From assembly GCF_035222375.1 (NCBI RefSeq), contig NW_026946363.1, positions 1,426,001 through 1,490,000 of the forward strand: 64,000 bases of DNA, in the 5' to 3' direction. Shown one piece after another: positions 1 through 10,769 of this stretch. The notes under the pieces were generated by a model, which ran no database searches, had not been told where the DNA came from, and was given only the letters and a program-made list of their open reading frames with translations. The stretch comes from Podospora pseudocomata. Its lineage: Eukaryota; Ascomycota; Sordariomycetes; Sordariales; Podosporaceae. Each line of letters begins with the position of its first letter. Within the stretch, counting starts at the first letter, position 1. The position numbers and the translations under genes were made by a program.

Positions 1-2545
1 GCGGTGGGAGTGGTAGAGTTGGAGCTGATGCTGGCTGCGTCGGCGGCGTGGGAGGTGGTTCGTTGATGAGAGGAGCTGGGTGAGATGGTGCTGGCTGAGA
101 TGGAGGCTGCATCATCAACAAGGACGCTGTTTCTGTCGCCGACGATTGTTGACCTGGAGCTCGAGGCTTCACTGTAGCTGCTCTTTTCCTTGGCCTTTTT
201 GTTTTCTTTGGCACCTTTGAAGACTTCTCTGGGGAAATCGGCCACGGCCAAGGTCAAGGCACTGAAGTCTCCAACGAGTGCCGCGGTGGCTGCTGAGACA
301 GGGTCCCAGGGCTGCTCGTCTGTGTCATGTTCTACCGAGCGATGTCTGGTTCAATGTTAGCAAGATATCCTCAATAATAAATGAAGGTGGAAGGAAGCTT
401 ACAGCTTGAGATCCGTATACTTCAGCCATCCCTCCCTAACCAACACCGCCGCCGCCAGCGCACTCAACCTGACATGCGTCCTCCTCACCCTCCAAACAGC
501 AACCCGACTCGGCGCAAGCGAGCATCTCATGTTGTCAGTATTCAAGAACTGATGAAACGTCTTGCCACCCACATCAGCCCCTTTCTCCGCCCTGATCTTC
601 TGTCCGAGCTCCTTCGCCTTGGTCTGTGTACCCGGCTCCAAGCACTTCTCAATAGCAGCCGCGAGGTTCTCGGCTGTCAAAGTCTTGAACGGAATTGGTG
701 CTGGCCCAGCACCAGACCTAGCAATCATGTTGCCCCAGAAGATCTGGTCTCCAAAGAAAGGCACAACGACGGTCGGCTTGCCAGCGTTGATGCCCGCTGC
801 TGTGGTCCCCGCACCTCCGTGATGTACCACGGCCGCCACCTTCTTGAACAGCCAGTCGTGAGGACAGTTCCCGAGCATGAAGACATTCTCCGGAAGGCTC
901 AGTGCATCTCCTCCGATGCCACCCCATCCCTTTGATACCAAAGCCCTCACCCCAGTGCGCTTGACGGCATCAAAGATCGTCTTGGTCAGCGCATCAGGGT
1001 CATCGACGACAATCGACCCAAAACCGATGTATACCGGCGGCGGTCCAGCATCCAGGAATGCCTTTAACGTCGGGTCAGGCTCGTACCCAGACTCAAGGTT
1101 CAGAAAGAAGAACCCCGACACTGACACCTCCTCACCCCAATCCGCTGGCTTGGGAATGAGAGCTGGTGACCAGCAGTACGTAGTCGGTATCCTCATCCGC
1201 GAAATCAACCCCGGAGCCCAAAGCAAGCTCAAGCTCTCCAAGTCCAGGACGTTTGTCCTAAACCGGTTGATCACATCTCCCAGCCCCTGCCAAGTCATCA
1301 TCTCAACCAGGGTATAGGAAACATAATTGGTTAGGACATCATCCGCGTTGGTAGCAATGATATCCGCCAGCGGATGGGGAAACGCCCTTGTCGGTGTCCA
1401 CGGCATCCTATTCCCACCTGTTAGCAAACCCCTCTCCCATTCAGTCCCAGTAAAGTACTCACGTAAACATGACATGTACCGGCACCCCCAACTTCTCCGC
1501 AATATGCACATGCGCAAAGCTCGGCGGGTTTGCAATGATCGCGTCCGCCACGAACGGCCTATCCCCCTCCCCGCCCTGCGTGATACAGCTCCTCCAGCAC
1601 CCCTCCAGCATCTCCTCCACCCCCTTCCTCCTCCTCCTGATCTCCCCCTGCCTCAAGGCCTCGAAGCCAGGCATCAACCCCGGATGCTTCACCATAAACG
1701 CCATCAGCTCCGCCGGGTCCCCCCCAATGTCAAAAAACTCGAGGCCATTCTCCTCGACGAACTTCTTAAACGTCCCATGCGTGGCGATTCGGACCCTGTG
1801 GCCATATGTATCCCTCAGGACCAAGCCCAGCGCAATAAAAGGCTGGACATCACCTCTTGACCCGACAATCTGAATAACAACGTTAAGCTTTGGGGGCGGC
1901 GTCTGTCCCGGCAGACCACCAAGGTTAGGGGGGATATACGGCGGAGGAAGGGGACCAGAAGGCAAGGGGGGCAAAGGAGGGGGTTTTGACCTCTTGGCTA
2001 TCGCAGGCGCAAGAAGCGTAGACAAGCGCCGGTTCTTCTCCAGCAAATGGATCGAGACGCGGCCAGTGGCTTCAACGGTCATTGTGTTAGTCGGCTGGCA
2101 AGAGATTACGTATATCCACGCGATGACATAGGTAATATGGTACAGAGGTAGGTTAAGAAGGGATTCTGGGTAGCGGTCAAGAAGAAAGAGGATCGCAAAA
2201 GGGGTGTAAGTAGGAATGGAATCGGGCGGGCATGGACGAGGGTAATTTGTGATACTCACAAGTTACAGCGGCGTCGGCAGCGAATCCGTTTTGCGAGAGC
2301 TGTAGCTGATCATGGTGCTCGCCTTCTCCGTAAGCCGGGGGGGCTACATCCAGGTTCTCGTCCTCGCCTGCCATGAGATCTTCATGGGTTGGGATTGCGT
2401 TTGTCCTACGCGGGCCGTCTGACGGTGGCTGCTGAGCTTCTGACTGTTGCGGCTGTGAAGACAACCGCTGTCTAGACAGTCTGGAAGGTGATCTAGGCGG
2501 TACTGGTGGTGGCCCGGGACGGCCGGGATTGTCGTTGCCTGTCAT
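1..2545 (-). CDS. Sterol/UDP-glucosyltransferase-like protein, GT1 family (3' end outside the window)
   Basis: Predicted to transfer a sugar from a UDP-sugar to a sterol or similar lipid. Four exons are visible: complement of 2260-2545, 1463-2069, 403-1407 and 1-345, the last running off the left edge. Introns of 190, 55 and 57 bp have good donors and phases match at each junction. An N-terminal disordered Pro/Ser-rich segment (about residues 1-150) precedes a GT28-type N-lobe containing GSRGDVQP. The C-lobe holds the donor-binding signature HHGGAGTTAAG near residues 493-503, followed by PFFGDQIFWG. The start was chosen at 2545 (MTGNDN) over an upstream in-frame ATG at 2650. There is no room before the catalytic lobes for the PH and GRAM domains of Atg26, so this is the short UGT80-like type. 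The acceptor cannot be known from the sequence. Confidence 0.85.
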
Positions 2546-3673
2546 GGTGTTGGCGATGATGAGTGTGAGAGTGACAGGTACAACTGTCTGCGGATAGCGA
2601 ACTCGACCAGTTGTATTCCAAGTATCTTTGTCTTGGGGATTCGGCTTCAAAAACAGTAGGAAAGTGAGAAAGGAATGCTGACGACAGCAAGCTGGTATAT
2701 GGGTCGTGGGCTATGTCTGTCTTGTGTAAGGTGTGGGAGGTTAGGTAAGACAGGCAGGGCGACGCCGAAAGGAAGAGGGAGAGGTGAACGTAGTGGTCCG
2801 GTCCGTCGGGTTCAAAAGTCCTTCCCGGGTGTGGTATTTGATTTGTTGCTCGTGAGGTGCTGACCAACGAGAGAGATGGTCGAGGGAAGGCAGATGTTGT
2901 AAGAAGGGGCAGGCTGAGAAGATGATGCACAAGCAAGGTACTTTTTCCACGAAGAAAGCGAGCAGTGTCTTGATGAGACGGGACGGGATGAGGCAAAAAG
3001 TACATATACAGGGAAAGAGTTCACATTTCTCGAGGTCCTACCTGACCGATGTCATGCCCAAACACCGGGCGCTACGGTCGGGTCTAGCCACAGCCATACA
3101 AACCATCAAAGCTATACGCGGAGACGGAGCCTACGCAGTTGAGCCCGTCTCCGCTCCACGGGCTATGCGTTGTTGCTTTGATGCAGTGTTCGTTGGATGA
3201 CGCAGCGAGTGTAAGTGTGGCGGGGCATAGAGCGGGAGCGGGCCTATCACTCCTGGTTGGGTGGCATGTTTCAGGGGCTACCGCCTATAAAACCGCACTG
3301 TGTGCACTGTGAAGCCCTACGCGCGTAAGGGGGACCATCTCAAGAACTCGTTCCCAGGCAGCCTACGAACCTATTACGCGTATCAAACACACCACCTCCA
3401 CTACTCAGCCTCACTTCTGAACATATATTTCGGCATAATCCGTCACTGGCTCTCGTCATGTTTTTGATGAAATGCGACATTAACACCGACTGGTTACCAC
3501 ATAAGAGCAGAATGAAACCGACTAACAGCAACCAATCCCTTTTCGATAAAACACCGAACTAAAAACGAATACACGGAAAGCAACAAGGAACAGGCCTGCT
3601 ACGTCGACTCCTTGCGTTGAAAACACCCAACCCGCTTAACTATACTACCGTCATCTTCTCATAATGCCATCAT
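2546..3673. other. Intergenic: promoter of the glucosyltransferase and 3' side of the phosphate carrier
   Basis: No convincing coding frame on either strand. It contains an inverted repeat with an 8-bp stem GGAGACGG/CCGTCTCC at about 3119-3152 and a TATAAAA followed by two CACTGTG copies near 3285-3310. Neither is placed as expected for a promoter of the minus-strand gene, so their roles are unknown. Confidence 0.5.
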
Positions 3674-4939
3674 TCAAGAGTGCTGGTCGTCCTCGGGGGG
3701 CGCAGCACCACCCGTCGTCGGCAAGCCCATGAAGATTTTGAAAGAGTCCTGAAAAAGGGGTCAGCAAGCACATTCACAGGTCCTCGACAGAAAGACGCAA
3801 AAACTCACATAAATCATCCACTGCAAACCAGTGAGGGTACCAATCATGACGATTCTGACTGGCAGACCGTTCCAAAGCCCCTTGAAGCCGATGTCCTTGT
3901 AAATTCTTGATGTCACAGCACCGAATCCCTCACCGGCCTTGCGGTAGGCATTCAGCTTGCTGACCATGACGTCGGCAGGATGAGACACGATGGCGCAAAG
4001 AATACCTGCCAGGTAACCACCAGCAAAGGCCACTCCCGTCTGCGCGCCCTTGCTGTAATCACTCTTCTGGCCAGGGAGGCGAGCGTAGATCATTTCGACA
4101 ATGGTCTCAAAGGAAGCGAACTTCATCATGGTATAGGGGATTTGTCTTCCCCACAACGGGTAGAGACCCTTGTACAGGCCACCGACGCCTTCAGCAGCTG
4201 TGATGGTGCTCAGGCCGTTGAGTGTACCCGAATACTGGGACGGGATAGTACCCTGCATCCGAACCTTGATGGCCTCAAAGGGGCAGAGCGCGATATCGGC
4301 CAGAAACTCGGCCGAAGCCGAGGCAGACAGGTACAACGCAGTCTTGTACTTGTGAGCCGCCTCAGGGCCAGCAATGTCGGCGTAGGTCTTCTTGAAGTAT
4401 TCATACCAGCCGTACTTGAACGCACCCTGAGCCGAATAACCGACGAGGGTTGGACTCCAACCGACAAAGATGCCCCGGAAGCCGTCGGTTCGGAGGATAT
4501 GTCTCCAGGCCTGGAAATTTCCTGAATAGAGCTTGGAGTCAATCTGGCGCCGAGTCTTGACAAGGTCCAAGGGAGTGACTGCAGTATGGGTGAGACCCTA
4601 TAATCATGGTGCTCGTCAGCTTGCGCTTCCAAATATTGCTCCCACCATGTTACTTACACAAGCCAGCAAGCCGCCGAATGTGCAGGCAGCGTAGTATTTC
4701 CCAGAGTAGAGCTCGATACTGCCGGTTTTAGACTGAGCCTTCTTGCTGGCGGCATTGAATTCTCGGCTGGCTTCCTCGCTGAGCTTTTTCGCCTTGCTCT
4801 TCGCATCATCGGCAATGGAGTAGGCAGGATACAAATCGAGGCGAGCTTCGAGGGGAGTTCGTGAGTTGGTTGGGCTTGGTGTCGGACCGCTACCAAAGGT
4901 CTTTTGGAGCGTATCGAACGCAGGGAATAGGGGCGCCAT
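3674..4939 (-). CDS. Mitochondrial phosphate carrier (MIR1/PIC2 type)
   Basis: Imports phosphate into the mitochondrial matrix for ATP synthesis; inner-membrane SLC25 carrier. CDS is complement(join(3674..3748,3809..4597,4658..4939)), 381 residues, with two 60-bp introns in phase 0. The three carrier repeats are marked by PLDLVKTR (P103), PFEAIKVR (P200) and PADVMVSK (P301), the third being the usual degenerate version in phosphate carriers. An unusually long N-terminus (about 80 residues, rich in Lys, Ala and Ser) precedes the first helix. The last exon encodes only 24 residues. A likely 5'-UTR intron lies just upstream (4951-5077). Family assignment is strong; paralogue identity (MIR1 or PIC2) is not decided here. 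Confidence 0.93.
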
Positions 4940-4950
4940 CTTGAGGGTTC

Positions 4951-5077
4951 CTGGTGTCAAGAAAATAAGGTGTAAGTGACAAGTCCAAGCGCACAGGAGA
5001 AGCTGCTCCGATCCATGACATCCGCGCCCAAGCTGGATGGATGCAGTAACCAAACACACAAGGTCAAGCAAACGTAC
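4951..5077 (-). other. Probable 5'-UTR intron of the phosphate carrier gene
   Basis: On the minus strand a GTACGT donor at 5077 pairs with an acceptor TTGACACCAG ending at 4951, 11 bases before the ATG at 4939. The 127-bp size fits introns of this genome. Transcript data would be needed to confirm it. Confidence 0.45.
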
Positions 5078-6081
5078 CGATTGCGATAATTAGATTGCAA
5101 TAGATTCTAGGAAAGAAAATGTAAACGAGGATCAAATCTGATCGATCAACACGGTCGAAATCGCTATCGAGTAGAAGCTCTCAATTGAGGGAATATTTAG
5201 ATGCAGCAATCCGGAGTTAAGAAGATGAGACGGAATCCGGGAAGGATCAGACGGTAGGATAATAACGTGCCTGTCAATAACAAGGAAGGCAAGGCTCAGT
5301 TACACAAAGTCCGAGCTGGCCGGCAAAGGTCGGGATCGGATGAAGGGTTACAAGATGGCTCAAACCTGCTACAAGATGCCTGGCGATACTCTCAGTTTGA
5401 AATTTATGATGCTTTATCCGGTTCTCCCGTTCGACCTTTCTGGATCCCATCCTCCAATTCAGCCAGTAGCGTTCAACATTCACATCGCAAAGTGCCCGTC
5501 AAGTGACGACATTGCCCGGATTCTGACAGCCCAAAACCGGTGACGTCGTTTGGCGGGGCAGCTTCAAAAGCCAACCACTTTATCGCGGCTTATCGCGAAG
5601 CCATAACGGCTGACTATGCCTATGATTGCTTGGTATAATTGACACTTTCGACCCGCTGTCGCAATGCAGTTGAGGAAGCAAGTCATTGCTGGGACTTTCA
5701 CCGGCGATATCCGCTTCTCCTCTAGCCATATAAAATCACGATATCTTCTCCCGTCGTTGTACATGAGCACCTGTTGAAAGAGGAATAGCTCCTATTTAAC
5801 CCCAGGAAACACAAGCACTGGCCACTTGAAGTATCCTCCACACATTAGCTAATTACATGTGATTGGCCCGCAGGGAGCACCCAGGCCACTGTCAAAGGCT
5901 CGTTCCAGTCTCTCTGACGCTCACCTCATCCACTTGACCGCCAGTGACCACGAACTGACACAGATGTCGGAGTGACCTCAACCTTTCGACTAACATTTTT
6001 TTTCTCGGCGCTACACTTGACTTTCACCGAAGCCTTTTTTCTCCCGGAAAATTTAGCAACGATTCCTAAAATAGGCATAAA
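5078..6081. other. Divergent promoter region between phosphate carrier and CBS-domain gene
   Basis: About 1 kb upstream of two divergent genes. No coding frame is credible and no known site is clear enough to call. Confidence 0.5.
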
Positions 6082-6647
6082 ATGGCCGACGTAATGTCTC
6101 AACCATCACAGCCATTCGTCTCCAAGTGGGCGTCCCGGTATCGCGGGGTAAAAATTCCTATTTCCCTCCCCTCTCATGATCATCATCATCATCATCTCTA
6201 ACCTTCCCCCTCCCCATCCCATAGGCAACAGTAGAAGACCTCGACCCACCCCCCGCCCTCTCCCTCACCCCCTCCGACCCCATCTCCCTCGCCCTCCTCT
6301 CCGCCTTTGAGCGCGACTACACCCACCTTACCATCGTCTCCTCCTCCAACCGGGCCCTTTTGGGGTACATCTCCATCCCTCACCTGCAATCCCTCCTCGA
6401 GTCAGGGAAATGCAAACCCGAAGATGAGATCAGATCGGCAATGATCAGGTTCCAGCGCAAGGGGGCACGGTACACAGTCATCACCATGAACACTCCTCTC
6501 GAGGAGTTGGAAGGGTTCTTTGAGGGCAAGGACAATGGCGGGCAGAAGCAGGATTTTGCCGTGATTACGGATAGCGGGAGGAGGTTTGTTTTGGGGGTGG
6601 CGACGAGGGAGGATTTGGAGGAGTTTGTCAAAAGAAGGCCTGCGTAG
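6082..6647 (+). CDS. Small CBS-domain-like protein
   Basis: CDS join(6082..6147,6225..6647), 162 residues. A 66-base first exon (22 codons) is followed by a 77-bp intron with a GTAAAA donor, a CTAAC branch and a CATAG acceptor; the intron contains a short (ATC)n run near 6173-6196. The protein looks like one CBS pair: two segments of alternating beta and alpha pattern, the first around LTIVSSSNRALLGYISI and the second ending FAVITDSGRRFVLGVATRE. CBS pairs commonly bind adenosine nucleotides, but no ligand can be inferred here. No membrane segment or signal peptide. Coding-strand composition changes from C-rich to G-rich at about 6400-6430. Confidence 0.8.
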
Positions 6648-7134
6648 AATGGCTGAACAAGGGATGGTGTGGAGGAGGCGATATGTAAGAAAGGGGCAAC
6701 GAAACAGAAGAGGGTTTTCCATTACGGACTGGCGTTGAAGGTGGTCGCAAATTCAGGGGAGCATTCAACATGGAAAATGGGCATTGGGATTAGGAATGGG
6801 AGGGGGTTTGATCTCACACAGAATACCCAAACTATCATACACAGGGGGGCTCAGATTCCCCTCGGAGCTCGCGCATTTGGATTTATTCTCTTGCCCATAG
6901 GTGAAGGCAGTGATGTACATGGGCGCAATAGGCATCTGGACAACTTCGCCAGACGCACAAAGGTACTGTAGTAGCTTTAGCTTGGGATGATGATCTTTGG
7001 GCTTTCCAACTTGTAGCAAACAAAAACTAGCGATACAAAACTCCCGCAGTACAAAACTCGCGTGCAAGACTGCCTGGTACTCAAAGCCGATCTACCACCC
7101 TTCTTCTCTTCTTTTACTTTCGGACACCCTTGAT
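6648..7134. other. Convergent intergenic region
   Basis: 487 bp between the 3' ends of two convergent genes. I see no gene or recognisable signal beyond the expected 3' flanks. Confidence 0.5.
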
Positions 7135-7781
7135 TTACTCAAGGTAGTCATAGTAAAGCTGCAACTCAACCCTCTCGCTCCCCTTGGCAATCACCACATT
7201 TCTCGCATACCTCCTCTTGCCATCGCTGCACTCCTTGAAACCCCAGATCTGAGTGGCGGTCCACCCGGCATCGTAGCTCTCGACATAGCTGAGGAGGTGA
7301 GTCTCGCCGTTGGGACCGCCCTTTTCGGCGTCGGTCTCGATCCAGCCAGACTTGAGGAAGTCGTCGGTGATCTCGGCGGTGGAGATCCACTTGGACTGGC
7401 CCTTGACGTGGCCGAAGAGCCAGTCGGAGTGGTCGCGGAAAGTGTAGTCGAGGCAGCGCTTCTCGGTCGAGCCCTTCATGCCGCCGGTGCCGGTCTGCTC
7501 GATCTCGACGTGGGTGAACTGGGTGGCCGAGGGCTCGGCCGGGGGGGAGGCGGGGGCGGAGAACTGCTTGATTTCGAGGGTCACGGTTGCGAGGCCGACC
7601 ATCTTGCGGGTCATCCAGCCGACGCCTTGGAGGGCGAGGCCGGGCTCGATGGGGGTGGAAAGGGTTTTGTTCTAGTTTGAGGCGTTTAGTAAAAGTTTGA
7701 GGGAAAGGGAGGGGGAATAGAGCATACCATAACCCACTTTCCATTAAGGTCACCAATGGTCTTGGAGGCGGGAGCGGCCAT
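7135..7781 (-). CDS. Conserved fungal protein, lipocalin/calycin-like beta-rich fold suspected
   Basis: CDS complement(join(7135..7671,7728..7781)), 196 residues; the first exon encodes 18 residues (starting MAAPASKTIG) and the 56-bp intron has a GTATGC donor and CTAG acceptor in phase 0. The opening DLNGKWVMNKTLSTPIEP resembles the GxW segment that starts lipocalin-like barrels. The rest alternates short hydrophobic strands and turns, ending RVELQLYYDYLE. No signal peptide, so it is likely cytosolic. I do not recognise a defined function; the barrel idea is inference from the GKW motif and strand pattern. The mRNA is C-rich in the 5' half and G-rich in the 3' half. Confidence 0.75.
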
Positions 7782-9523
7782 TTTGAACGGTATGTGTGTG
7801 TATGTTGTGGTGTGTAAGTGATGGGGGAGATTTGGAGTAGTTCAAGGCGAGCTTGCGTTCTTTAATGGGAGAAGCACAAGTGTGTGGGGGTATACGTAGT
7901 GTAGTGCAAGATGGAAAAGATGGAATGGGATGGGAGACAGGAAAAGGCCCAACGAAGACAGAGGGACTCGGTTCTTATTATATTCCTACCTTTCTCCAGC
8001 CCTCTCTCTCTCTGGTCTTTCCCCTTCTTTCGATCTCTACTAGCTCAAGGTCTTGGTACATCTGCTAGTGGGGTAGAGTTGTAAGATATGGTACCTACCC
8101 AAGCTTGTCACAAGGCGGGGAGTCGCAGCAGAGCGCTCTCATGAAACTGGGGGCCTGCGTGTCTGGGCGGCCGAGGTTGTGACTTTGGCTTCTGCTCTAA
8201 CATATTCACAAGCATGCGCAAGTAAAACGCAAGGACAAGGCTTGCACGCGGGAAGCATTGGCTTCGGATGGATCCCCTGTTTGGAGGATATCGGCCGCGG
8301 CGGGCGATCCTAAGTATGACGCAGCGTTGCATGGCGCGGGGATTGGGGGGGGGAGGGGAGGAAGGGACTTCTGGCAGCTCGTTTTGTGATCGTGACCTCG
8401 TGGCCTCTATGGCTTGGTTTGTTTTGTGAGGCTTGCTGCTTGCTTTGGTTGGGTTGATGCTTTGCTGCTGCGGCCGGCAGACCGGGACAAGACTTGCATT
8501 GCATGTCCTCCGAGTCCGATTCAGCGAAATGCCAAACATTCAACCAACACTATCAGACTAGTTTCACGCTCCGGAGAATGCCAGACAGACGGCCGCTGAA
8601 AACGGTGCTGATATTGGCCAAAATCGTATACGCGGTACATCCGCTAGACCGCGTGCCTCGACTCTTCCCGTCCAGATAAACTTTCTGCTATTTTCAGGAA
8701 CCCTCTCGGGAGTCCCCGTGCGGTTGTGCCTTTGCATGTAACCAATTGTCTGGATCACTTCCCAACACATGTAGGTGTTGAAGCGTATCAACTTCATCTT
8801 CAAGAACGGGAAATCACCACGTCCCGGCCCCTAGTTCGTCAGGTCTCTGGTCAGGTTCATGCTTGATGAGCAGGACAGCTCGAAATGAAGCGGCCCCTCC
8901 TCCCCGCCTCCCTCCTGCCCACCAAGACCAAAGCCAAGAATCCCACCATGAATAGTGCGGGGTAAAAATAGTGCTACCACCGAGGTTCCATTTTCCACGT
9001 GAAAGCGCTCTTGACAGTTGAAAGACCAATGCTGGCTTCACCTTCAGTGGCTGACAACAGTGCAGTAATTCAAAGATGAAGTTCAGGTCCATTGTTTGAA
9101 CTCTTTGATATGTTTTGAGTATTATTCCAATGTGGTAAGTAGTAGTATATGCTGTAACACCAGCTCATGCAGTATTAACCTAAACCGTTCCTTGCCTTGC
9201 CTTGCCTTCCCTTCTCGATCCCCTACCGACCACAGCGCTAAACTAAAAAGAAAACAAAGATTATTCTGAGTCGGTATATCCTAGTATTACATTCGACGTG
9301 CCTCCCCCGAGCCTCCCAACTCCCAGGGGCAAGATGCGCCTTTCCCTCCCCCATACATTAGCTCCGCATCGCAAACCCTCGCTCGGTGACGGCCAGGTCA
9401 CATTTCCCAAGAACCCCATCCATCACACGCCTTGGGGTTGTATTTTCCCCCGTTTCTCTTAAACGAATCCTAGACCATCCCTTCCCCAACTCCAGGACAT
9501 CCACCAGGGTATATAAGAACTCC
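7782..9523. other. Gene-poor intergenic region
   Basis: 1.7 kb. Open frames here are short, overlap on both strands and lack family features. A G-run tract lies at about 8339-8366. The right part is the 3' side of the epimerase-like gene, the left part the promoter of the beta-rich protein gene. Confidence 0.45.
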
Positions 9524-10769
9524 TCAAGGCCACCACTTCATCTTCTTATAACTCTCAATCACCTCCTCCACCAGCTCCTTCGAAATCTTGGGCTTCTCAT
9601 ACGTGAACCCAACCACCTCTTCTAACCTCGAGCCGTCCATGCTCAAGTCGGTATCTTTCAATAGCTCCTTCTCCATGAAAGGCGTCAGAGGTCCCGGCCT
9701 GGTGATCCCAGCTTCCGCAAGAAGATCAGCCCACGGTCCCAAAAGCTCATCGTTGACATCGTCCACCACACTGTCGAGGTTAAGCTTGGCGAATGTGCTG
9801 ATCAACGATCCCTGGAAGCCCGTGCTGATGCCGAACACCTCCCCGATAATATCAGCCATGGTTCCCTGAGTTGTCACTCCCTTGTCGACCACGTTAAAAG
9901 TTGGCACCTTGCCCATCTTGCCGTCGTCCCACTTGGCCTTTCCAGCTGTGTACCAGCCCGTGATGGCCCACAGAGCCCTCGAGACATCGTCAATGTGCAC
10001 TGTGTTTTGGCGGAGGTCCTTTGTCCAGAGCCACTTCATTTCTGACTCGAGGGCCTTGTACACCCTGGCCATGCAGAGAGCTGTAGCGACCCATTGAGAC
10101 GCATATGGGCCGTAAACATGGGCAAGTCGCACAATGACGAGGTTCAAGCTGCAAACACGTTAGCCACTGTTCCAAAACAAGACAAGATCATAAAGCAACA
10201 AAACATACCCCTCAATCTTGGCCAACTCCTCCTCAGCCTGCAGCTTGAAAACCGCAATCTTGCTCCAGGGCTTCAGCTTGTCCTGCTCCTTACTCGGTGA
10301 CGAATCGGGCTTGTACACCATCCCCGTGCTCAACTCGACAAAGCACTTGACACCTCTCTTCGCCGCTTCCCTTCCTACATTCAGCGACAAATCAAACGAC
10401 CGCAGCTTGTACACCTCATCCTCCTGTGAATAGCGAGTCTCTCCACCGCAGTTGAACACATAGTCAAATTGTTTCCCGTCCGCGCGGTCGAATATCCTAG
10501 GGAGCGATTCTGTTTGAACTGGTCAATATATGCGAGAAAAGCTTGGTAGGTTTAGAGAGAGACATACGCTCTCTGCTCGCATCTGCCTGCACAAACTTGG
10601 CGCCGGCACACGCTTCCTCAAACTCTGAAGGCAACCACGCGAGCTGCGGGAGCACCTTGTCGACGATGCGCACGTCGGACGCGAGATTACTTTTGTGAAT
10701 GTGCTGGGCGAGGAACCGGCCAATGTAGCCAAGACCGCCGATGATCAACACCGACGGTTTTTCCGCCAT
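9524..10769 (-). CDS. Extended short-chain dehydrogenase/NAD-dependent epimerase-like protein
   Basis: CDS complement(join(9524..10148,10209..10509,10568..10769)), 375 residues; introns of 60 and 58 bp, phases 2 and 1. The N-terminus carries the Rossmann motif GGLGYIG (residues 11-17). The later substrate domain and the HVYGPYASQW segment are typical of the epimerase/3-beta-HSD branch. At the position of the catalytic YxxxK the sequence is IAVFK (152-156): the lysine is kept and the tyrosine is isoleucine. NAD(P) binding is likely, but the normal proton-relay chemistry may be absent or altered. The substrate is unknown. Confidence 0.85.
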
